Assembly: GCA_019245555.1 (NCBI GenBank)
Contig: JAFARH010000328.1
Location: 1 to 5,456 of the forward strand
DNA from: Betaproteobacteria bacterium
GTDB lineage: Bacteria > Pseudomonadota > Gammaproteobacteria > Burkholderiales > SG8-39
DNA length: 5,456 nucleotides
Direction of reading: 5' to 3'
The notes beneath the pieces are model-generated. The model did no database searches. It was not told the DNA's origin and was given only the letters and a program-made list of their open reading frames with translations. Positions 1 through 5,401 of this stretch are shown here, piece after piece. How positions within the stretch are numbered: the stretch's first letter is position 1; the number at the start of each line of letters is the position of its first letter. The position numbers and the translations under genes were made by a program.

Positions 1-1
1 G

Positions 2-406
2 CTGGGTTCCAGTGGGGCAGTAAGGCGCTACCCGTTGCTTGTAGCCGTAGCTCTGATCTTTCAGATACATGTGGCGCTAGGACAAGGGGTGCAGATACGA
101 ACGCTAGATCCCAAGATGGTTTGCACTACTTTTGAGCGTTACTGCAAGGTTTCAGTGAGGGTGCGCTACAACTATCCGCTCAAATCCACTTCGGTATCGA
201 GCGTCCTGGTGCCAATGAAATGCATCGCTTGGGTGGCAATCAGGCAGGCCAACGGCGACGCCGAGGCACTAAAAGATTTCAGTGTTGCGCTGACTACGCT
301 GGTGGAGCATGGCGAAATAGATCGGGAAGTCGGCATAGCCTTGGAATCACCCGCGGAGGTAAGGTCGATGGAGCTTAAGAGCGTCCACTGCAGCGCGGCT
401 GAATGA
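2..406 (+). CDS. Small exported protein of unknown function (5' end probably outside the window)
   Basis: I do not recognise a family. The frame is open from the left edge. The first candidate start inside it is TTG at 35, but the codons before that encode a VRRYP stretch directly ahead of a hydrophobic run (LLVAVALIFQIHVALG). Together these look like the charged n-region and core of a signal peptide, so the real start is probably upstream of the window, or CTG at 2. The predicted mature part is about 105 residues. It holds four cysteines (VCTTFERYC, MKC and VHC contexts) and alternating hydrophobic stretches such as VSVRVRYNY and SSVLVPMKCIAWVAI, which suggest a small disulfide-stabilised beta-sandwich in the periplasm or outside the cell. 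The stop is TGA at 404-406. No partner gene is evident; the next gene lies 206 bp downstream after a palindrome and a dispersed repeat. That it is exported is likely; its function is unknown. Confidence 0.55.
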   Translation: MGSSGAVRRYPLLVAVALIFQIHVALGQGVQIRTLDPKMVCTTFERYCKVSVRVRYNYPLKSTSVSSVLVPMKCIAWVAIRQANGDAEALKDFSVALTTLVEHGEIDREVGIALESPAEVRSMELKSVHCSAAE

Positions 407-494
407 CGACAGCTGCCAAGCATTTGCCGACGAGACGGTAAGTTTTCTTTCGGCCGACTGACAGAGTATGAGCTTGACCTCTGTCACTATGCAC

Positions 495-515
495 CATGAT
501 GAGTTATCCATCATG
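495..515. promoter_or_regulatory. 21-bp dyad, possible operator or hairpin
   Basis: Perfect 7-bp inverted repeat CATGATG (495-501) and CATCATG (509-515) around the 7-nt spacer AGTTATC. It lies about 100 bp before the PAP2 start at 613. The 7+7+7 geometry suits a dimeric regulator, but there is no good promoter around it: a TTGACC at 474-479 lacks a convincing -10. It carries no T tract, so it is not a terminator. Function is inferred only from symmetry. Confidence 0.3.
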
Positions 516-535
516 ACTACCAATTCAGGGTGAAA

Positions 536-557
536 TCCGCTTTGGGTCGATAGCGGA
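536..557. repeat. Bradyrhizobium-type dispersed palindromic repeat, copy 1
   Basis: TCCGCT (536-541) pairs perfectly with AGCGGA (552-557) across a loop containing TTGGGTCGAT. The core TCCGCTTTGGGTCG is shared with copies at 2471, 3030 and 3149. From memory this is a very abundant short palindrome in Bradyrhizobium-like genomes, often mis-translated as small hypothetical proteins. It sits in the intergenic space upstream of the PAP2 gene at 613. Confidence 0.7.
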
Positions 558-612
558 CGTTCACCAATTCGACAGGGCTTCGTCATATCGGAGCGTTTAT
601 AAAGACGGGTAG

Positions 613-1209
613 GTGCGCCGAATTCCCCTCGTCGCCTTTTTTCTGCTGTTTCTTGCCTCCGTCGCACGAGCAGGCATCGATCACCCCGTGGAACCGCAAG
701 ACAGCGGCATCTGGACCCGAAGCAACCAGAATGCGCTGCGTTACGGGTTGTTGTTTGGCGACATTGCATTTGCCATTTGGGAGGGTGGCGAAAGTCGGGT
801 CGGCAAAGCGGCTTGGCAGTCAATCGACTCAGTTGCATTGGCCGGCATCACTGCCGAGGTTGCAAAGCGCGCATTCGGCCGGCTGCGCCCCTCGGAGACG
901 AATGATCCAAACCAATGGTTTCAGGGCGGCCACAGTTTCCCGAGCGGAGAGGTCTCCGAGATAAGCGGCATCGTCACACCCTACGTTCTCGAATATGCGC
1001 ACGATCATCCCGCTGTCTGGGCGCTCGAACTGCTACCGGCCTACGATGCGATCGCTCGCGTACGGGTCGGAGAGCACTGGCAGACCGATGTGCTAGCAGG
1101 TTGGGCGCTTGGCACCGCGACCGGCTACCTCGCCTGGAAGCACGATAGCCCGATTATTCTGAGAATCCTACCGCACGGATTTTCCGTAGGTCTGCGCAAG
1201 CAGTTTTAA
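613..1209 (+). CDS. Exported PAP2-superfamily phosphatase with variant PSGE motif
   Basis: PAP2 (type 2 phosphatidic acid phosphatase) family, which removes phosphate from lipid or polyprenyl phosphates; the substrate here is unknown. GTG at 613 is the first possible start because an in-frame TAG (610-612) directly precedes it. It yields a clean signal peptide (residues 1-20, ending SVARA before GID). The ribosome binding site is weak (GACGGG). Of 198 residues, motif C1 is K85-x6-R92-P93 and motif C3 is R149-x5-H155-x3-D159, with H155 the expected nucleophile and D159 its partner. Motif C2 reads PSGE (110-113) instead of PSGH, so the usual proton-donating histidine is Glu113; nearby H107 (GGHSFPSGE) might compensate. 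Hydrophobicity is lower than in integral PAP2 enzymes, suggesting a periplasmic or peripherally bound enzyme. The C-terminus GFSVGLRKQF ends in Phe, like an outer-membrane beta-strand. The gene converges with, and overlaps by 4 bp, another PAP2 gene. Family is confident; activity is less so. Confidence 0.88.
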   Translation: MRRIPLVAFFLLFLASVARAGIDHPVEPQDSGIWTRSNQNALRYGLLFGDIAFAIWEGGESRVGKAAWQSIDSVALAGITAEVAKRAFGRLRPSETNDPNQWFQGGHSFPSGEVSEISGIVTPYVLEYAHDHPAVWALELLPAYDAIARVRVGEHWQTDVLAGWALGTATGYLAWKHDSPIILRILPHGFSVGLRKQF

Positions 1210-2390
1210 TCGTCTTCCGACCGCCGGATTCGCCCCGAATTGCTTTGCAGGTCCAGACGGAGCTTGCCGCGCCGAACCAAGTGCTCTCGCGTGGCGTCCC
1301 TCAGGAGGATGTTGCCTTTCCCGACATGCACGGCTATGGCCCGAAGAGTTCGCGCTGGTATCTCGAAAGAGACTCTGCAATCGAGATCGGTGAACCAGCC
1401 GTTCTGTTCAATGAAATAGCGGAGCGCGGAATCGATAAAGTCGTGCTTGGCATCGAGGCTACTGCCGGGCAGTCCAAACCCATGCAGCTCGCCGCTTACG
1501 CGGATGTCACCCGTTGTCGAGTCCACAACGATGATTTCAACGTCGGATGTGGGTGCCGAGAACTCGAAGGAATGCACGGGGGCCCCAAGCGAGGTAAGCG
1601 GGATGGTCTCGTTTAGTAGCCGCCCGTGCGCGGTCACGTAGAGAGCGATCAGCACGCCGACCCCCGCCGCACCGGCAACCACAGGAAGGCCATAGCGAAG
1701 CGACCATCGCGCGGTTGGGACCTGCGTATCGCTCTCGTGGAAGGGTATCTTCAGCCCGTACCAATAAAGCCAATGTGCGATCGTGAAAGAGATGAACGCC
1801 GACCAGACAATGTCCGACGGAAAGTGTCCGCCGGCTGCCATCCGCCCAATGCCAAGAGCCATGCCGACTGCCAGGCCGACAGCAAGCGACGCGATAGCAC
1901 AGCGCTCCTGGCGCCTCCATAACCACCAACCGAGCGCGTACAGAAAACCCACGGAGCAGTGCCCACACGGAAAGGACTTGCCGCCATCTCCGCGCAGTGG
2001 CGCCGGTGAGTAATGCAGCGTTCCGCCGAACTCCACGACATCCCGCGGACGAGGGCGATCCCAGTGATCTTTGAATATGGCGTTTACCAAAAGCCCCGGT
2101 CCAAGCACCACGCTCAGGACCACGAAGACCGCTTTGCGCTGAAGGGATCGATCATGACGAATAAAAGCGAGTACAAGAAATGCCAAACCACCAAGTACGA
2201 GCGAGGCTGTAATCCATGGGGCTGCCTGATAGAGAATCGACCATGGCATTTCCCGGCCAAGCGGCCAGTGCTCTAAAGCGTCGGGGCTGAAAAACGGCCG
2301 TGCGAGAGCAAAATCGACCTGCCCGTTGGCGAATAGCAGAGTTATTAGTACCGCCGTGCAGACTGCGACGGCTACATCGCGTTGCCACAT
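1206..2390 (-). CDS. Integral-membrane PAP2 phosphatase with C-terminal beta-rich domain
   Basis: PAP2-family membrane phosphatase, plausibly acting on lipid A, undecaprenyl or phospholipid phosphates at the periplasmic face. With the start at 2390 it has 394 residues. Predicted membrane segments are near 6-22, 58-77, 86-106, 145-158, 164-181, 194-213 and 233-253. C1 is K107-x6-R114-P115, C2 is P141-C-G-H144 (Cys for the usual Ser), and C3 is R183-x5-H189-x3-D193. All three fall on one side, consistent with a periplasmic active site. Segment 7 would place the C-terminal region (about 270-394) on that same side. This region is rich in beta-strands, with VEIIVVDSTTGDIRVSG resembling DUF4097-type domains. 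The frame stays open to 2600, but the extra 70 residues run through a dispersed repeat ('RPKADI'), so I start at MWQRDVAVAV, just before the first membrane segment. The ribosome binding site is weak; TTG at 2399 is an alternative. The stop codon is shared with the convergent PAP2 gene. Confidence 0.85.
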   Translation of the reverse strand: MWQRDVAVAVCTAVLITLLFANGQVDFALARPFFSPDALEHWPLGREMPWSILYQAAPWITASLVLGGLAFLVLAFIRHDRSLQRKAVFVVLSVVLGPGLLVNAIFKDHWDRPRPRDVVEFGGTLHYSPAPLRGDGGKSFPCGHCSVGFLYALGWWLWRRQERCAIASLAVGLAVGMALGIGRMAAGGHFPSDIVWSAFISFTIAHWLYWYGLKIPFHESDTQVPTARWSLRYGLPVVAGAAGVGVLIALYVTAHGRLLNETIPLTSLGAPVHSFEFSAPTSDVEIIVVDSTTGDIRVSGELHGFGLPGSSLDAKHDFIDSALRYFIEQNGWFTDLDCRVSFEIPARTLRAIAVHVGKGNILLRDATREHLVRRGKLRLDLQSNSGRIRRSEDD

Positions 2391-2470
2391 TCGCTTCAAG
2401 AGCGCACCAAGCGTTAGAGCTGCGGGGCAAGTTACTACATTCTTAAGTGCCAGCGGAATGAGTCGCTTAA

Positions 2471-2496
2471 TGTCCGCTTTGGGTCGTAAGCAGACA
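2471..2496. repeat. Bradyrhizobium-type dispersed palindromic repeat, copy 2
   Basis: TGTCCGCTT (2471-2479) pairs with AAGCAGACA (2488-2496) with one C/A mismatch, around the loop TGGGTCGT. It lies between the Imm26-like gene and the membrane PAP2 gene, both on the minus strand. Read on the plus strand it gives the well-known spurious peptide MSALGRKQT, and on the minus strand RPKADIKR. It falls within an apparent N-terminal extension of the PAP2 frame, which argues against that extension being translated. Confidence 0.75.
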
Positions 2497-2523
2497 AGGT
2501 CCTGTTTCCGGACCTGCGACGGT

Positions 2524-2997
2524 TCATTGCAACGCGGACTTTCGGAATAGCAGGCTCTTAAGATAGCCAGGACGTCGTGGCAGAGGGATGTCCCACCCAA
2601 CGAAACCCCGGAATGCCGCGATTAGAGCCTCCACGAGCGGGGCGCTTTCTACTACTGCACCTGTTCTGCTTTTCGTCCTTCTGTTTTTCGTCCTAAATGG
2701 AACCTCCGGCAAGAAATCTGCTGGTAGCGTTACATCAACCGGCCCCATCGGCTTCCACCATTTCGGGCTGATGGTTCCTACCCCAGTCGAAAGCACGGCC
2801 ACGAGGCGACGCGTTGCGGAGCAATCACGCGCTACCTTAGCGCATAGAGCCGAATCCGCTTGACTCAACTCCGGTTCGAAGAGTGCAACCACCGCTATCC
2901 CTGGCCGGCGAGGCCATAACGCGAGTACCTGACCAAGGGTAAATTTCCCGTTGCGCTGAGGAATCAGGAACAGTTCACCTACCGTTATGCGCCGCAT
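2524..2997 (-). CDS. Imm26-like putative immunity protein (orphan)
   Basis: 157-residue cytoplasmic protein with no signal peptide or membrane segment. Residues 5-25 (TVGELFLIP, then NGKF and GQVL) match the start of the Imm26 family as I remember it: a GDVFxIPL-type strand, a G-(K/R)-(Y/F) turn, then GxVL, opening a beta-barrel. The middle contains KWWKPMGPVDV (79-89) and the C-terminal part has GWDIPLP (134-140). Imm26 proteins usually neutralise secreted polymorphic toxins of neighbouring cells. No toxin gene, secretion marker or second immunity gene lies in the window, so it would be an orphan or has another role. ATG at 2995-2997 is used; no clear ribosome binding site is visible upstream. 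TGA stop at 2524-2526. It runs in the same direction as the PAP2 gene 134 bp downstream, with a repeat between them, so co-transcription is uncertain. The family call is from motif resemblance only. Confidence 0.55.
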   Translation of the reverse strand: MRRITVGELFLIPQRNGKFTLGQVLALWPRRPGIAVVALFEPELSQADSALCAKVARDCSATRRLVAVLSTGVGTISPKWWKPMGPVDVTLPADFLPEVPFRTKNRRTKSRTGAVVESAPLVEALIAAFRGFVGWDIPLPRRPGYLKSLLFRKSALQ

Positions 2998-3029
2998 AAG
3001 TCAGTTGTATGAAGTGCTGCAACGTCAAC

Positions 3030-3053
3030 GTCCGCTTTGGGTCGAAAGGAGTC
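3030..3053. repeat. Dispersed palindromic repeat, copy 3 (degenerate)
   Basis: GTCCGCTTTGGGTCGAAAGG starts at 3030. The core is identical to copies 1 and 2 up to TTTGGGTCG. The right arm reads AAAGGA where AAAGCGGA is expected, as if two bases were lost, so the palindrome is broken. It translates to the VRFGSK-type spurious peptide typical of these repeats. Confidence 0.6.
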
Positions 3054-3148
3054 GCTAGCTACGGCGCAAAGTCGCCTTCGGCACGGCGCTTCCTTTCCGC
3101 CTCGGAGAAGCGGCGCAGGACAGCCGCCATGCGCTTGCCTCTATCGTA

Positions 3149-3170
3149 TGTCCGCTTTGGGCCGCGAAGC
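3149..3170. repeat. Dispersed palindromic repeat, copy 4 (degenerate)
   Basis: TGTCCGCTTTGGGCCGCGAAGC. The left arm and core match the other copies with T to C at the sixth base of the TTTGGGTCG core region. Only GCTT (3154-3157) and AAGC (3167-3170) still pair, so the right arm is decayed. It lies about 120 bp after copy 3 in the same orientation, as in the local clusters these elements often form. Confidence 0.55.
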
Positions 3171-3396
3171 GCGCCTCGATGGATAGGTCCAGCGTTCAGG
3201 CCCGCCTAGCCGCCCCCATCTTTCTTCACTCTCTCACGGAAGATCGCCCGCATTGCTTCTCCGACACAGGCGAAGTGGGCCGCTGATCGTTTGCTGTCAT
3301 TTGGCTGGTAACGGTAAGCAGCGCGCAAGCCTCTCTTAACTGCCACGCAAGCATTCGCGCGCAGCATTTCCAGATGTCCTAGCGGCTCGTTTCTTC

Positions 3397-4464
3397 ATGA
3401 ATTTGCTTGCTCCATTGTTTGGCCTTATATACGGAGCTCCAAGACCTGCGGGGCGCGAGCCGCCGCGCAAGATCTTGCTCATCCGACGTAACGGCATTGG
3501 CGACATGATCTGCGCGCTACCGCTCGTGCGCCGGTTGCGCGCCGGCTTTCCTGCAGCGCGCCTGGACATGCTCGCGAGCGAGCGCAATGCCTGCATCGTC
3601 CAAGGGTCAAGCATCGTGGACCGCGTCATCGTCTACCGGCGCGGCAGTGGCCTTCTGCGAAATCATTACTTCAACCTCCCGCGCCTCGTTCGTCCTATTC
3701 GCGACGAGGGTTATGACATCACGATCGCTATCGCCGGAGGTTTCTCTAAACTCCTCGCCGTCATTACGTACGCAACCGGCAGTCCGCGGCGCTTGGGGTT
3801 CATACCGCCAGCGGGTCATGCGCTGGAATTCTGCTTCAGCGTGCCGGTGTTGCAGCCTATTGCTCGTGAGCATCAGATCGAGCGCTGCTTGCGCCTAGCA
3901 GAGCCGCTCGACATCCCGCCCTCGGAAATCGACGTTAGTTTCCCACTGAGCCCGGAACACGAGACTTGGGCGGAGAAGCAAATCGCAGATCACGGCTTGC
4001 GAGCGCGCAAGTATGCGCTTTTCAACGTGTCGTCAGCCCGCCCCGAGGGGCGGTGGACCGCCCGCTCGATCAAGCAAACAGTGGAGTGGCTCTCGCACCG
4101 CCACTGTGTGCCTACGTTGCTCTGCGGGGTAGGTGAGGACCGGGAGCTACTGCGCGGAATTGGCTCGCCCAGCGTCGTCACGCCGAGCGTGCATCACTTT
4201 GCGGCGCTCACCTGGCAATCGCGCTTCCTGATATGCAGCGACGGTGGCCCGATGCACGTCGCGGCAGCGATGAGCACGCCCGCGTTTGTCCTCTTTGCCA
4301 GCGCTGATCCAGCCGCGTGGCGACCTTGGGGCGTGCCTTTCGCTTACGTGCGGTCCGGTACCCGCGTAGCCGACTTGGGGGTCGAGGCCGTGATGCAAAA
4401 GCTGGAGGAATGGTTGCCGACGATTCCGGGGGAAAAATGGACTACGGCTCGGTCATTGGCTTAG
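3397..4464 (+). CDS. Glycosyltransferase family 9 (ADP-heptose:LPS heptosyltransferase-like)
   Basis: GT9 enzyme with GT-B fold, expected to transfer a heptose-like sugar from an ADP-sugar to an LPS core or other surface glycan at the cytoplasmic side of the inner membrane. Length is 355 residues, normal for the family. The N-terminal Rossmann entry is KILLIRRNGIGDMICALPLV (25-44); D36 aligns with the catalytic Asp of WaaC (D13). A second conserved segment is FNVSSARPEGRW (209-220), and the nucleotide-sugar site is SDGGPMHVAAA (281-291). A hydrophobic leader of about 24 residues precedes the fold (MNLLAPLFGLIYG) and may help membrane association. ATG at 3397 is the only ATG start after the in-frame stop at 3337; no good ribosome binding site is visible. 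The 3' end overlaps the next gene by 28 bp. It sits alone rather than in an LPS cluster, so acceptor and sugar are unknown. Confidence 0.88.
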   Translation: MNLLAPLFGLIYGAPRPAGREPPRKILLIRRNGIGDMICALPLVRRLRAGFPAARLDMLASERNACIVQGSSIVDRVIVYRRGSGLLRNHYFNLPRLVRPIRDEGYDITIAIAGGFSKLLAVITYATGSPRRLGFIPPAGHALEFCFSVPVLQPIAREHQIERCLRLAEPLDIPPSEIDVSFPLSPEHETWAEKQIADHGLRARKYALFNVSSARPEGRWTARSIKQTVEWLSHRHCVPTLLCGVGEDRELLRGIGSPSVVTPSVHHFAALTWQSRFLICSDGGPMHVAAAMSTPAFVLFASADPAAWRPWGVPFAYVRSGTRVADLGVEAVMQKLEEWLPTIPGEKWTTARSLA

Positions 4465-4670
4465 TCGTTTGTGCAGTGCTGGTCGACCGTTTTGCAGGGC
4501 GTGGGAAGATAGCTTCGACCGTATGGACTATCTTGTCCGTAGTGGTTTCCATCCTCGCAATCAAGTTCATTCCCTGGGGCGTTTGGGGCTTAGTCGGCTG
4601 CCAGGTCGTATTGCTCGTCGTCATAGCGGTGTCGCATCTTTGGGCAAAAGAGACCGTGCCTCTGGACTAA
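4437..4670 (+). CDS. Small membrane protein of unknown function, overlapping the GT9 gene
   Basis: 77 residues, no family recognised. Membrane segments are predicted near 4-16 (short), 27-45 (STVWTILSVVVSILAIKFI) and 48-70 (WGVWGLVGCQVVLLVVIAVS and on). A basic loop DRFAGRGK lies at 17-24, suggesting a cytoplasmic turn; the acidic tail is KETVPLD. The same frame is open from 4317, but that part reads as a shadow of the glycosyltransferase. I start at ATG 4437 because a strong purine-rich site (GGGGGAAAA, about 4428-4436) lies just ahead and the protein becomes strongly hydrophobic there. The start lies inside the GT9 gene, 28 bp before its end, so the two are almost certainly co-transcribed and possibly translationally coupled. 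A role with the glycosyltransferase, such as membrane anchoring or moving lipid-linked sugar, is guesswork. Confidence 0.72.
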   Translation: MDYGSVIGLVVCAVLVDRFAGRGKIASTVWTILSVVVSILAIKFIPWGVWGLVGCQVVLLVVIAVSHLWAKETVPLD

Positions 4671-4819
4671 TCGGCACTGGAGGAATTGGTCGGCGAACTC
4701 TTGCGGACCGCGGAGCCGCGTCCCAACGATCCAATCGCTACTGACCATGTGCGCCGTCGCCTTCTCCGACTTGTCGGCACGATTCAGATGGAGTACCCGT
4801 CGAGATCTCTGCTGCATCG

Positions 4820-4841
4820 CAGCGAACGTTTCGCTTCGCTG
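4820..4841 (+). promoter_or_regulatory. Hairpin in the leader of the small exported protein gene
   Basis: CAGCGAA (4820-4826) pairs with TTCGCTG (4835-4841) around an 8-nt loop. An alternative fold of AGCGAA (4821-4826) with TTCGCT (4830-4835) is possible. No T tract follows. It is one of three stems in the 264-bp gap before 4935. Its function is not evident. Confidence 0.3.
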
Positions 4842-4875
4842 GGTCGCGGGTCAACCATTGCTAACAACGCTGCGT

Positions 4876-4903
4876 TAGTCCGAGCACGCGGACTATTCCG
4901 CGT
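4876..4903 (+). promoter_or_regulatory. Two mutually exclusive hairpins upstream of the gene at 4935
   Basis: Stem A: TAGTCCG (4876-4882) pairs with CGGACTA (4889-4895) around a 6-nt loop. Stem B: ACGCGGA (4886-4892) pairs with TCCGCGT (4897-4903) around the loop CTAT. Both are perfect 7-bp stems and share CGGA, so only one can form at a time. They end about 20 nt before the strong ribosome binding site at 4923-4928. This could be a post-transcriptional switch, or chance in GC-rich sequence. Confidence 0.35.
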
Positions 4904-4934
4904 TGAACCTGACGCTCACCATGGGAGGCTAGTC

Positions 4935-5219
4935 ATGAGAAGAGTCGTTCTTGGAGCAATTGCGTCCACAATGCTCGCGTTTACGCCGCTCGGATTTGCG
5001 CAGCAGACGGCGAAAAGTGAAATGGGCGAGCATCCACGAATCGCCAACGCCGTCCGCGCTCTGGAAGGTGCAATTGAATACATGGAGCATGCCCCCCACG
5101 ATTTCGGCGGACATAAGGCTCAAGCCATATCCGATAGCCGGAAGGCGATCGAGCAGCTCCGCTTGGCGATGCAGTACAGGGCGAAGGAAGACAACATGAA
5201 AAAGGGCAAGAAGAAGTAG
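4935..5219 (+). CDS. Small exported helical protein with HDFGGH motif
   Basis: 94 residues of unknown function. ATG at 4935 is preceded by a strong GGGAGG (4923-4928, 6-nt spacing) and begins a clear signal peptide (MRRVVLGAIASTMLAFTPLGFAQ, cleavage near residue 23), so the longer open frame back to 4686 is not used. The mature region contains HPRIANAVRALEGAIEYM (33-50), the turn HAPHDFGGHKAQA (52-64) and SRKAIEQLRLAMQYR (68-82), which together look like a two-helix hairpin. It ends in a lysine-rich tail (KKGKKK). I recall many small proteobacterial exported proteins with the same 'HP-x-I … L-E-x-A … HDFGGH … A-I-x-Q-L … A-x-x-Y' pattern, but no established role. H33, H52, H55 and H60 could bind metal, which is speculative. 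It probably acts in the periplasm. It may have its own transcript given the 264-bp leader. Confidence 0.8.
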   Translation: MRRVVLGAIASTMLAFTPLGFAQQTAKSEMGEHPRIANAVRALEGAIEYMEHAPHDFGGHKAQAISDSRKAIEQLRLAMQYRAKEDNMKKGKKK

Positions 5220-5401
5220 CGCCTATCGCGCGTCTCGCTCGACGAGTTTAGTCACGCATTGGCTGCCGGCTCGCCGTGGGATGCGCGATGTCCGTTAGCG
5301 AGTGAGGGCGGGCCGGTTAATCAATTACTTCGCTGCTTCTTACTCCGGCTGCATAATCTGTTTGCGCCTGTGCATACTCCCAAAGGTACACACGGCGCAC
5401 T

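Larger units (their letters stand above)
2998..3396. other. Divergent intergenic region with two repeat copies
   Basis: These 399 bp separate the minus-strand Imm26-like gene from the plus-strand GT9 gene and should hold both promoters. I found no convincing -35/-10 pair. The left half carries two copies of the dispersed repeat and a 6-bp stem (CGCTTC at 3087-3092, GAAGCG at 3107-3112). A 66-codon open frame (3009-3209) has repeat-derived peptides (VRFGSK and VRFGPR) and is judged spurious. The right half (3210-3396) shows nothing recognisable beyond a short direct repeat CGCAAGC near 3324 and 3346. Confidence 0.5.

Noticed and set aside
474..502. TTGACC as a -35 promoter element before the PAP2 gene
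   Set aside because: At 16-18 nt spacing there is no acceptable -10; TGATGA matches poorly.
347..838. 163-codon minus-strand frame
   Set aside because: It overlaps two better plus-strand genes and the repeat, and has the Arg/Cys-rich composition of a shadow frame.
2588..2863. 91-codon plus-strand frame with a hydrophobic stretch (VLLFVLLFFVL)
   Set aside because: It is antisense to the Imm26-like gene, whose frame looks more protein-like. The hydrophobic run comes from the complement of a basic Arg/Lys-rich stretch (FRTKNRRTKSRTG).
3009..3209. 66-codon plus-strand frame in the gap before the GT9 gene
   Set aside because: Its sequence is made of repeat-derived peptides (VRFGSK, VRFGPR) with otherwise random-looking basic sequence.
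4686..4934. 83-codon N-terminal extension of the HDFGGH protein frame
   Set aside because: The internal ATG at 4935 has a strong ribosome binding site and begins a signal peptide. The extension lacks any recognisable pattern.
5285..5310. ATGTCCGTTAGCG, possibly a fifth repeat copy
   Set aside because: Only ATGTCCG matches; the TTTGGGTCG core and the right arm are absent.
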